DNA of 64,000 nucleotides from DATGPD01 sp031423015. GTDB taxonomy: Bacteria; Planctomycetota; UBA1135; UBA2386. Shown piece by piece: positions 28,101 to 34,966 of this stretch. The notes below the pieces were generated by a model, which was not told where the DNA came from, ran no database searches, and worked only from the letters and a program-made list of their open reading frames with translations. How positions within the stretch are numbered: position 1 is the stretch's first letter; every line of letters starts with the position of its first letter. Position numbers and translations under genes: made by a program. The stretch is from NCBI GenBank assembly GCA_031423015.1, contig JANPER010000183.1:1-64000 (forward strand), read 5' to 3'.

Positions 28101-28957
28101 AGGCGCGCGGCGAAGGCGAACTCGCCCTCGAGTTCGCACACCTTGAGCAGCAGCAGGTTGGCGCCGGCGCGCAGCTCGAGGGCCACCGTGTCCTGATCGT
28201 GCGCGAAGGTGCGGCGCACGTCGCGTGCGAGCACTTCGACGCCATGGTGGAAGACCTTCAACGCCTCGTCCGACCCCACGCGCAATGCCACAGTTTGTGT
28301 GCGGTCGCTGTGCACCAGCGTGAGCGCGTAGCACAGCACCTGGTCGTTGGGCCGCACGAGGGCGTTGCAGTCGACGATGCCGCCGGCGGGCGCCTCGACG
28401 GGGACCTGCCGCCACCGCACCGATCGCTTCTTGCCGTCATAGGTGGCGTCCAGCTCGATCTTCTGCTCGGGCAAAAGCGCGCGGGCAAAGCCGGCGCCGC
28501 GCTCGTTGTCGAACGGGCCGATGACCAACCAGGCAGTCAGCAGGCCGAGGCTGGCGTTGGCTTCACCGAGCGCGGCTTGGTCGTCAGTTTGCAGCGCGGC
28601 TTCGAGGTCGAGCAGGGCCAGCGCCTCGCGCAGGCCGACGTGTTGGGCGGCCCGCTTTTTCGTCGCGGCGAGGGTGGCGCGGAACGGTGTCCAGGTCCCG
28701 GTCGCGTGCGCCAGGCCGAAGGCCTGCGTCGCCAGCAGCTCGACCAGCGCCCGGTTGGCAGGGGTGCCCAAGTCAGTCGCTTCGATCGCGCGCCGCAGCT
28801 CGTCGCCCGCGCCGACGTAGTCACCCTGTTCTCTGAGTGCGAGCGCCTTGGTCTCGGCCGCGGTGAACTGAGGACCCGTGAACTGAGGAGCTGCCTGGGC
28901 ACGCGCGGGAACGAGCGCGCTCGCGAGCAAAGACACGATGAGGAGCAGATTTCGCAT
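25196..28957 (-). CDS. Large exported TPR protein with DUF3857 and transglutaminase-like domains
   Basis: 1253 residues. Signal peptide MRNLLLIVSLLASALVPARAQA. Residues about 140-300 include a beta-rich domain (WLVIGPFDNERGAGF). TPR-like helices occupy about 390-640. DUF3857 follows (YRNGTTSEYEHRVVRILNDEG), then a transglutaminase-like domain with an intact triad by position: Cys939 (HGDCKDKALLL), His983 (HFNHCISYV) and Asp1000 (LDGTATYHP). Family knowledge points to a cell-envelope transglutaminase or protease-like fold; substrate unknown. First gene of a two-gene minus-strand operon. Confidence 0.86.
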   Translation of the reverse strand: MRNLLLIVSLLASALVPARAQAAPQFTGPQFTAAETKALALREQGDYVGAGDELRRAIEATDLGTPANRALVELLATQAFGLAHATGTWTPFRATLAATKKRAAQHVGLREALALLDLEAALQTDDQAALGEANASLGLLTAWLVIGPFDNERGAGFARALLPEQKIELDATYDGKKRSVRWRQVPVEAPAGGIVDCNALVRPNDQVLCYALTLVHSDRTQTVALRVGSDEALKVFHHGVEVLARDVRRTFAHDQDTVALELRAGANLLLLKVCELEGEFAFAARLTRLDGGPLDGVRVTFGENELRAAATTWNDGNTARPATAQTPDLGAHTFFAHALEQSKAGVDAYRLAALLAHRHADDPNERRDHALAQQAVTAMPDSSAARMLLAFTRRRPVLHEAEKEESARRFDYEAILQQTPGHVRARYELALMDLDSIGAAEAAETSLRAVLEASPDFALARLELARALRLRQLDVLADRELERSAQSPAGRAPAVQAQLSELRRRQGDTTNAIAALRVALSADARNSGRVIAVADALLRTGQRDEAVQLLVDAEASIPFGRATRLRLARLQRAERKLDDAVSTLCRWLVICPEDDEAIVELARVHGMAGRIDQQRELLRTALDLNKNLNKERRYLDFLEAQERTFYDAWRVDGAEVVKNQKEPPPDAAEKNDPLFVLLDQHVVRAYRNGTTSEYEHRVVRILNDEGAQQMARHFVQHYYGEQRARLLTARIFKKDGEVVRPKLRDYYVDLPSLQPGDIVDLEQRVDDLAPSFFGDYFGHLHHFSRGNASADSQLIAVLDPGRDYIVQVRNGAPAPVREELADGAKVWRFAMQDLARIDYEEFQPGWEESAPLARISTYADWDGFAAWWWNLIRKQMEVTPAMRDKVRELTAGKTTDRDKLDALYRFVTTDVRYTAWEFGVHGYKPYSTPAIFERRHGDCKDKALLLNTLLGEVGITAYPVLIYADHPHGADDLSLAMVQHFNHCISYVPAQRDLPEMFLDGTATYHPIDTLPDMDHGARVLVVREGKADVRDVPWADPVANVDQKDLGVEVATNGDAKIAIKHLPQRNHAVSVRAELGNEPGKRKEKLEKQLSETLGKVKVDNVTTSDLLDLGKPVEVVVDLTVQDFAARQGDGLVLKSCLDPIDLSAMTSKPERTFALLRGTPESWNTVLRYKLPLGYEPAALPDPTRVQTRFGTFALVWSQNGNELRVERSLSFTMNRIEPPEYPQFRDFATTVQRADGQVVVIKPKAGGK

Positions 28958-29211
28958 GAAGGGAGCCGACCAGTTGCCGGGGGGGCGGTTGGTATAGCCG
29001 CTGAGGTGGCGATGAGCCCGTGGTGCGGGCGTGTTTCGTCGCCGCGCGCGACTGGTCTGTGAATCGGCGAAGGCGTGGTTGGCTGCACCACCGCCGTGGC
29101 AGCCGCAGCGCAGGAACGTGGTGCGCCGTCCCGGCCCGAGACGGCCCTTGTCGGCTTCCTCAACAGCTCACGGGTATCCGCCGATACCGCCTTGCGCGTC
29201 AAGCCTCAGCC

Positions 29212-30525
29212 ATGCAAACCCGCCTCGACATCCGGCCCGAACAGCGACTGGCTCTCATGCCAGAGATGCTGCGCTCGATCGAGATTCTGCAGATGGCGGC
29301 CGACGACCTGTGCACGCTGATCGAGCGCGAGGTGGAGTCGAACGAGACCCTGCTGGCCAGCCGGAAGACGCGCACCGCGCGCGGCGACGACGGCTACGAC
29401 GCCGCGGCCCACGTGCCGGCGCCCGGCACTGACTTGCCCACCTGGCTCCGCCTGCAGTTGGCGTGGCGTGAGTGTCCAGCCGACCTGACGCAGAGCGTGC
29501 TGGCGCTCGCCGAGCTGCTCGACGAACGCGGGCTGTTGCCGCAAAGCGACCAAGAGCTGGCGGCGGCGATCGGCCACGCGGCGTGGCACGATGCGCTGGC
29601 GGTGCTGCAGACCCTGGAGCCGCGGGGGGTCGGGGCACGCACGGCGGTGGAGGCGATGCTGCTGCAACTGGATCCCGGCGATCCAGACCGCGACGACATC
29701 GCCGCGCTGTTGAGCGAGCACCTCGACGAGCTGGCGCGCCACAAGACGCCACAGGTCGCCAAGGCGTTGGGGCTGGAGCCCAGCGACATCGAGCGGTTGC
29801 TGCAGCGGGTGAAGGAACTGAACCCGCGGCCGGCATCGACACTCTTGTCGGCGACGCCCCCGCCGCTGCGCGTTGAGCTGGAGGCGCACTTGGAGAACGG
29901 GCAGGTCGTCGTGCGCGTGCGCGGCGGCGACCTGCCCGAGTTGCGAGTGAGCCCGCGCTACGCGGCGATGGCGCGCGGCGACGACTCCGAACTGCGGCGC
30001 TACCTGCGGCCAAAGTTGGCGGCGGCGCGCAGCTTGATCCGCGCCGTCGATCAGCGGCGACGTACCCTGCTGCGCGTGGCCGCGGCCCTGCTGCGACGCC
30101 AGGTGCCGTTCTTGCAACACGGGGTGCGGCAGATGCGCGCCCTGCGGATGGCCGAGATCGCCACCGAGCTTGACTGCCACGTGTCGACGGTGAGCCGCGC
30201 CATCGCTGGCAAGTGGGTGGACACTGAGCACGGCGCGTTCGCGCTGCGCGCGTTCTTCGATGGGGCTCACCTGGGCGCGGCGCCGGTGTTGGCGACTGGC
30301 GCGCCGACGGCCATCGGGGCCCTCGGGGTCCTCGGCGCGCGCGGTGTGCAGGAGCGGATTCGCGAGCTGATCGCCGCCGAGGATCCGGCGCGGCCACTCA
30401 GCGACGTGGAGGTCGCGACGCTCTTGTGCAGCGAAGGCATCGAAGTGGCGCGGCGGACGGTGGCGAAGTACCGCGCCGAACTCGGGCTGCCCGCGCAGTG
30501 GCGTCGGCGTTCTTGTTCTGGATGA
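29212..30525 (+). CDS. rpoN: RNA polymerase sigma-54 factor RpoN
   Basis: 437 residues. Region I (RPEQRLALMPEMLRSIEILQM) with hydrophobic/Gln character is at the N-terminus. A core-binding region follows (ALAVLQTLEPRGVGARTAVE). The helix-turn-helix is MAEIATELDCHVSTVSRAIAGKWV and GAFALRAFF, and the RpoN box near the C-terminus reads ARRTVAKYR. It needs enhancer-binding ATPases to open promoters; none is encoded here. It overlaps the next gene by four bases (ATGA). The start at 29212 was chosen because upstream residues are not sigma-54-like. Confidence 0.95.
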   Translation: MQTRLDIRPEQRLALMPEMLRSIEILQMAADDLCTLIEREVESNETLLASRKTRTARGDDGYDAAAHVPAPGTDLPTWLRLQLAWRECPADLTQSVLALAELLDERGLLPQSDQELAAAIGHAAWHDALAVLQTLEPRGVGARTAVEAMLLQLDPGDPDRDDIAALLSEHLDELARHKTPQVAKALGLEPSDIERLLQRVKELNPRPASTLLSATPPPLRVELEAHLENGQVVVRVRGGDLPELRVSPRYAAMARGDDSELRRYLRPKLAAARSLIRAVDQRRRTLLRVAAALLRRQVPFLQHGVRQMRALRMAEIATELDCHVSTVSRAIAGKWVDTEHGAFALRAFFDGAHLGAAPVLATGAPTAIGALGVLGARGVQERIRELIAAEDPARPLSDVEVATLLCSEGIEVARRTVAKYRAELGLPAQWRRRSCSG

Positions 30526-30914
30526 GACCAAACCCCATGACCACGAACGACCAAACCACAAAGCGCGTTGCCGGGGCCCTGCTCCCCGCCTTCGACGAGA
30601 CCAAGGCCCCGCCGCCGCCGAAGCGGCCGGGCTCGGACGTGTTTGGGCGCATGCCCAAACCCAGCCTCGGCTCCATTGCCGAGCCCGACCCGCCGGTGCG
30701 GCGATCCGAGGTGCGGATGCCGACGGTGCGGCAGAAACGCCGGGTCGCCGGTGTCGTGATGCCGCTCGTCGTCGGTGTCGCGGGCCTGGGCAGCGCCTAC
30801 GTGCTGCTGGCGACCACGCGCAGCCTGCCGATTGCCCTGGTGTGCGCCGGCCTGGGGCTGATCGGCGCCGTGTTCTGCCACATCCTGCTGCGCGACCGCG
30901 TCGAGGTCATTTGA
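30522..30914 (+). CDS. Small membrane protein between rpoN and truA
   Basis: 130 residues from an ATG overlapping the rpoN stop; the ATG at 30537 is an alternative. The first 70 residues are polar and Pro-rich (DETKAPPPPKRPGSD). Two hydrophobic segments follow (VVMPLVVGVAGLGSAYVLLA and LPIALVCAGLGLIGAVFCHILL). Coupling to rpoN suggests linked expression, but no function is apparent. Confidence 0.6.
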   Translation: MRPNPMTTNDQTTKRVAGALLPAFDETKAPPPPKRPGSDVFGRMPKPSLGSIAEPDPPVRRSEVRMPTVRQKRRVAGVVMPLVVGVAGLGSAYVLLATTRSLPIALVCAGLGLIGAVFCHILLRDRVEVI

Positions 30915-30915
30915 G

Positions 30916-31135
30916 CGCGGCAGAGCCGCAACCAACGAGACGCGGAGTGAGCCAATTGGCGGCTCTGCCGCGAGTCGTGAGCCGCAAGACGTAAGCCCTA
31001 AGTCCCAGACCGCTGCCTGACCGCCTCATCGCCGCCGCCTGTCCGCGTTCTGGACTTACGGCTAACGACTTGCGACTTATGACTTTCCACAGCCGAAACA
31101 TCTTCGCGCTTCGCGAAGATGCTTCGGTTGTGGAA
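30916..31135. repeat. Intergenic region with three stacked inverted repeats
   Basis: (1) CGCGGCAGAGCCGC at 30916-30929 and its exact reverse complement at 30959-30972. (2) An imperfect pair of 32-34 base arms at 30977-31008 and 31050-31083, rich in TAAGTC/GACTTA-like words. (3) A near-perfect hairpin at 31085-31135: arms of 24 bases, loop CTT, one A-C mismatch and one G-U pair. Together they fill almost all of the 227 bases between the membrane protein and truA. The first could terminate or attenuate transcription from rpoN; the whole looks like a cluster of palindromic repeat elements. Confidence 0.85.
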
Positions 31136-31141
31136 CTTAGC

Positions 31142-31936
31142 GTGCGCGTGCTCATGACCGTCGCTTACGAGGGATCGTCGTTCAAGGGCTGGCAACGCCA
31201 GCTCGGCGAGGACACCGTGCAGCAGCAGCTCGAGGATGTGATCGAGCGCTTGTTCGGCGTCAAGGCGCACGTCGAGGGATCGGGTCGCACCGATGCCGGC
31301 GTGCACGCGCTGCGGCAGCGCGCGCATTTCGACCTGCCGCGGCCGTGGCCGCTACCGGGCTTGTTGAGCGCGTTGAACGCGCTGCTGCCCGACGCCATCG
31401 CGGTGCGTTCGCTGCGGCCGGTGCCCGATCGTTTCCATGCGCGCTTCTCGACCCGCGGCAAGCGCTACGTCTATCGCATCCTGTGCGGTCCGCGGCGGCA
31501 CGTGCAGCTGCGCGCGTTCTTTCATCGCGAGCGACGACCGCTCGACATCGAAGCGATGCGCCAGGCGGCGCGCTGTCTGCTCGGTGAGCACGACTTCGCG
31601 GCGTTCGCCACGAACCCTGGCCATCCCCGGCGCTTTGGCACCGTGCGGCGCATCGACCGCGTGCACGTGCGGCGCCATCGCCATGGCGTCGACATCGCGG
31701 TGCAGGGTAACGGCTTCCTCTACAACATGGTGCGCACCATCGCTGGCTGCCTACGTGATGTCGGCCGCGGGCGCTGTAGCGTCGATGACTTCAGGGCTAT
31801 CCTCGCGGGGCGCGATCGGCGGGCGGCTGGCGCGACACTCCCAGCGCACGGGCTCTACCTGATGTCGGTGCTGTATCCGCGCGCGGCACTCGGCTCGGGC
31901 CGCGAAATCTGCGAGGGAGATCGCGCCGACGAGTAG
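31142..31936 (+). CDS. truA: tRNA pseudouridine(38-40) synthase TruA
   Basis: 264 residues from a GTG at 31142, giving the usual N-terminus VRVLMTVAYEGSSFKGWQRQ; an ATG at 31154 is internal to the first beta strand. The catalytic Asp51 is in SGRTDAGVHALRQ. Other signature parts: FHARFSTRGKRYVYRI, LLGEHDFAAFA and GNGFLYNMVRTIAGCLRDVG. TruA makes pseudouridine at tRNA positions 38-40. The start lies a few bases after the large hairpin ending at 31135, so its translation or transcription may be affected by it. Confidence 0.94.
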   Translation: MRVLMTVAYEGSSFKGWQRQLGEDTVQQQLEDVIERLFGVKAHVEGSGRTDAGVHALRQRAHFDLPRPWPLPGLLSALNALLPDAIAVRSLRPVPDRFHARFSTRGKRYVYRILCGPRRHVQLRAFFHRERRPLDIEAMRQAARCLLGEHDFAAFATNPGHPRRFGTVRRIDRVHVRRHRHGVDIAVQGNGFLYNMVRTIAGCLRDVGRGRCSVDDFRAILAGRDRRAAGATLPAHGLYLMSVLYPRAALGSGREICEGDRADE

Positions 31937-31979
31937 ACTGCGCGCGGTCAGGCAAACACCCAGACGAACCAGGCGAATC

Positions 31980-32402
31980 ATGGTCAAGAAGCAACCCCGC
32001 GAGGTGCATATCGACGTCACTGCCCGTCACGGCCACGTGAGTGACGGCATGCGCGAGTACGCGGTCAAGAAGGCGGAGAAGCTCACGCGCTTTCACGATC
32101 GCATCAAGCGCATCCAGATCTTGCTCGACGACACCAAAGGGGCGTGCGAGGTCGAGATGATCGCCCACGTCGAGTCCGGCGGCACGATGGTGGCAAAGGA
32201 ACGAGCGGGCGTCTTCCACGAGGCCGTGGACCTGTTGGTGGAGAAGCTCGAGAAGCAGCTCAAGAGGGACAAAGAACGCCTCAAGGATCACAAGATCGAC
32301 GGGGGCAAAGTCGCGGCAACCAAGCCCGCGCGTACCGGCAAGAAGAGCGAGGACAAGCCAGAAGAGACGTACGACGACGTCGTGCGCAAGAATCTGCGGT
32401 GA
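31980..32402 (+). CDS. hpf: Ribosome hibernation-promoting factor, short form (HPF/RaiA family)
   Basis: 140 residues. The HPF/RaiA domain covers about 1-100: VHIDVTARHGHVSDGMREYAVKKAEKLTRF, IQILLDDTKGACEVEMIAHV and ERAGVFHEAVDLLVEKLEKQLKRDKERLK. The C-terminal tail is Lys-rich and disordered, and the dimerisation domain of long HPF is absent. It binds the 30S decoding region in slow growth. Overlaps ptsN by one base (GTGATG). Confidence 0.9.
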   Translation: MVKKQPREVHIDVTARHGHVSDGMREYAVKKAEKLTRFHDRIKRIQILLDDTKGACEVEMIAHVESGGTMVAKERAGVFHEAVDLLVEKLEKQLKRDKERLKDHKIDGGKVAATKPARTGKKSEDKPEETYDDVVRKNLR

Positions 32403-32866
32403 TGCACCACGACCTCATCAACCGAGCTGTAGTGATCGAAGAATTGGCCGCGACCGACAAGGTCAGCGCCTTGACCGAAGCGCTCGCCGCCGCAGTGCAC
32501 GCCAAGTTGCTGGCCAAGAAGAACACCGCCGACCTCCTCGAACGCCTGCGCGAGCGCGAGCGGCTGGGCAGCACCGGCATCGGCAACGGCGTCGCCATCC
32601 CGCACGTCAAGAGCGACGACCTGTCGAGCATGGGCCTCGTGGTTGCGCGGTCGCTGCACGGCATCGAGTACGAGGCGATCGATGGCCGCCCGGTGCAGAC
32701 AATGTTCCTCTTGTTGGCACCTTCCACGCAGCGTGAGGCGCACTTGGCCGCTCTGCGTTGGGTGTCCGGTCTGGCGCGCAGCACTGATTTTCGTCGCTTC
32801 TTCCTGGCGGCCAAATCGGCGCAGGAGATGCGGGCGCTGCTGATCGAGATGTCGCCACCGAAATGA
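32402..32866 (+). CDS. ptsN: PTS IIA component of the nitrogen-type (PtsN)
   Basis: 154 residues. EIIA of the fructose/nitrogen class: the phospho-acceptor is His68 in GVAIPHVKSDD, preceded by ERERLGSTGIGNG, and the later LLAPSTQREAHLAALRWVSGLAR segment is typical. No sugar-permease domain is present, so it is a regulatory EIIA rather than part of a transporter. It sits between hpf and ptsH as in proteobacterial rpoN operons; its stop overlaps the ptsH start by four bases. Confidence 0.92.
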   Translation: MHHDLINRAVVIEELAATDKVSALTEALAAAVHAKLLAKKNTADLLERLRERERLGSTGIGNGVAIPHVKSDDLSSMGLVVARSLHGIEYEAIDGRPVQTMFLLLAPSTQREAHLAALRWVSGLARSTDFRRFFLAAKSAQEMRALLIEMSPPK

Positions 32867-33150
32867 CGATCGAGCAGCAGACGTGCCGGGCGACGGTGAC
32901 GCTCACCAATCGGAGCGGTCTGCACGCGCGGCCGGCTTACCTGTTGGTGCAGACCGCCAACGCGTACGCTGCCAGTCTCAGGGTGGGACGCGATGGCACG
33001 GTGGTCGATGGCAAGTCCATCATGGCCATCATGATGCTGGCGGCCGAGGCCGGGACCGCGTTGGAGCTGACGGCGGAGGGGCCCGACTGCGAGGATTTGG
33101 TGCGCGCGGTGTGTGCGTTGATCGAGGCCAAGTTCGGCGAAGACGGCTGA
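32863..33150 (+). CDS. ptsH: Phosphocarrier protein HPr
   Basis: 95 residues. The active His21 is in NRSGLHARPAYLLV. The Ser region is VVDGKSIMAIMMLAAEAG with Ser52 at the position phosphorylated by HPr kinase in many bacteria. No ptsI (enzyme I) or hprK is in the window, so the phosphate donor is elsewhere. Starts in an ATGA overlap with ptsN, so the pair is translationally coupled and likely forms a regulatory phosphorelay. Confidence 0.94.
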   Translation: MTIEQQTCRATVTLTNRSGLHARPAYLLVQTANAYAASLRVGRDGTVVDGKSIMAIMMLAAEAGTALELTAEGPDCEDLVRAVCALIEAKFGEDG

Positions 33151-33265
33151 CCAACTGACCTGGATGCACGGCAAGGGCGTGCCCGGTCTACAGGTTCGTG
33201 CGCTGGCGGTCCGATAACGCAGGAGATTCGGCGGCGACTGCACGCTGAACCATCGAAGGGACGTC

Positions 33266-34291
33266 ATGCTGAAACAACGCAAGAGCGTCGTCGGTCTTGA
33301 TCTGGGTACGCACTCGATCAAGGCCGTCGAGATCACGCAAGACAAGTACGACTTTATCATCACCGCGTTCGCCAAGGTGGACGTGCCCAACGAGGCCGCG
33401 CGCGAAGACGCGATCTCGGACTTGTTCCGCGCCGGTGGCTTCCGCACCAAACGCATCGCTACGGCGGTGAGCGGCAAGTCGGTGGTGTTCCGCTACATCG
33501 ACATGGCCAAGATGGCGGACGACCAGCTCACCAACGCGGTGCGCTTCGAGGCGGACAAGTACATTCCGTTCGAGGTCGACGATGTGCAGCTCGACACGCA
33601 ACGGTTGATGGAGAAGGCGTTGGTCGAAGGCAAGCAGGAGGAGATCAAGGTCCTGCTGGTCGCCGCCAAGAAGGCGGTCGTGCAAGACCAAGCGCAGATG
33701 CTCGCAGGGCTCGGCCTGCAGCCAGCGTCGATCGGCGTCGACAGCTTTGCCATCGGCAATGCGTTCGAGCTGAACGACATCGTCAACCCAGGCCTGCACG
33801 AGGCTGGCCGCACCGTGGCGCTCGTCGACATGGGGGCTGCCAAGACGTGCATCAACATCCTGCGCGACAACGTCACCTACTTCGCACGCGAAGTGCCCGT
33901 TGGTGGTCAAGACTTGACCAACGCCATCATGCGTCGATTCGGCCTGGAGCCCTTCGAGGCGGAGGCGCTCAAGCGCGATCCGCAAGATCAGGCCCGCGAC
34001 GTCGAGGATGCAGTGACGCAGGTGCTCGATGACCTGGGCAACGAGATCAACCTGTCGTTCGACTTCTTCGAGAACCAGTTCGACGGCGAGGTCCACGAGG
34101 TGTTCCTGTCCGGCGGCTCGGTGTTCCTGCCGTTCCTCGAAGAGACGCTCGAGAAGGTGTTCGAGAAGAAGACGCGGGTGTGGAACCCGATCGACGGACT
34201 CAAAGTGAAGTCCGACAACGTGGATATCGACGCGCTGAACGGCGCGGCCCCGCAGCTCGCGGTCGCCGTCGGTCTCGCAGCAACCGTGTGA
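33266..34291 (+). CDS. pilM: Type IV pilus assembly protein PilM
   Basis: 341 residues. Actin/FtsA-like ATPase: VVGLDLGTHSIKAVEI (phosphate 1), ALVDMGAAKTCINILRD (phosphate 2), REVPVGGQDLTNAI, and VFLSGGSVFLPFLEETLEKVF (adenosine motif). PilM sits at the inner face of the membrane and binds the N-terminal motif of PilN. First of the pilMNO(Q) group; preceded by 115 bases without clear features. A purine-rich site AAGGGA lies upstream of its ATG. Confidence 0.94.
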   Translation: MLKQRKSVVGLDLGTHSIKAVEITQDKYDFIITAFAKVDVPNEAAREDAISDLFRAGGFRTKRIATAVSGKSVVFRYIDMAKMADDQLTNAVRFEADKYIPFEVDDVQLDTQRLMEKALVEGKQEEIKVLLVAAKKAVVQDQAQMLAGLGLQPASIGVDSFAIGNAFELNDIVNPGLHEAGRTVALVDMGAAKTCINILRDNVTYFAREVPVGGQDLTNAIMRRFGLEPFEAEALKRDPQDQARDVEDAVTQVLDDLGNEINLSFDFFENQFDGEVHEVFLSGGSVFLPFLEETLEKVFEKKTRVWNPIDGLKVKSDNVDIDALNGAAPQLAVAVGLAATV

Positions 34292-34303
34292 GGTGAACTC
34301 CAA

Positions 34304-34954
34304 ATGATTCGCATCAACCTGTTGCCGGACGAATTCCGGCGTGCCGACCGTTCGTCGCCGAAGGTGTTCGCGGCGTCGCTGCTGGCGCTCATCATCGTTT
34401 CTTGTGGCGGCGGCTGGTTTGGCCTCACCTACTTTGGCGAGCTGAGTGAGCTGGAGATGGCCAGCAAGAACCTCAGCGAGACGCTGACCGCCAAGAAGGA
34501 GATGGCCAAGTATTCGGACGCCTTGGTCGGCGAGAAGGCGGCCTACGAGGCGCGCGAGGCGACGATCCGGCAGATCGGCAGCTCGCGTAGGTTGTGGACC
34601 GAGTTCATGGACCAGCTCATCGACGTGGTGAACAACGAGGGCAACGCCCAACGCCACCTCGCCTGGTTCCAGAGTCTGCAGGTCTCCGACAGTGGCGACA
34701 AGCAAGGGCCGATGGTGACGTTGCCCGGTCAGGTGCAGGGCGCCAGCTTCAAGAAGCTCGCCGACTTCCACGAAGACATCGAGAACTCGGAGTTCGCCAA
34801 GGACGTGGCCTTGAAGAGCCCGCCGGGCGGCGAGCGAAAGCTGAGTCCCAAGCGCAATCCAGCCGAGAGTTACGCCTTCAACCTGCAGCTCACGCTGAAG
34901 CCGCCGCAGGAATGGGCCAAGAACACCCCCCAAGCTGCCAAGCCGGCCAAGTGA
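34304..34954 (+). CDS. pilN: Type IV pilus assembly protein PilN
   Basis: 216 residues, 12 bases after pilM. The PilM-binding motif MIRINLLPDEFRR is at the very start. One membrane helix (VFAASLLALIIVSCGGGWFGLTYF), a coiled-coil stretch (LSELEMASKNLSETLTAKKEMAKYSDAL), then a periplasmic domain. PilN pairs with PilO to form the alignment platform between the inner membrane and the secretin. Confidence 0.9.
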   Translation: MIRINLLPDEFRRADRSSPKVFAASLLALIIVSCGGGWFGLTYFGELSELEMASKNLSETLTAKKEMAKYSDALVGEKAAYEAREATIRQIGSSRRLWTEFMDQLIDVVNNEGNAQRHLAWFQSLQVSDSGDKQGPMVTLPGQVQGASFKKLADFHEDIENSEFAKDVALKSPPGGERKLSPKRNPAESYAFNLQLTLKPPQEWAKNTPQAAKPAK

Positions 34955-34966
34955 GGAGAAACAGAA

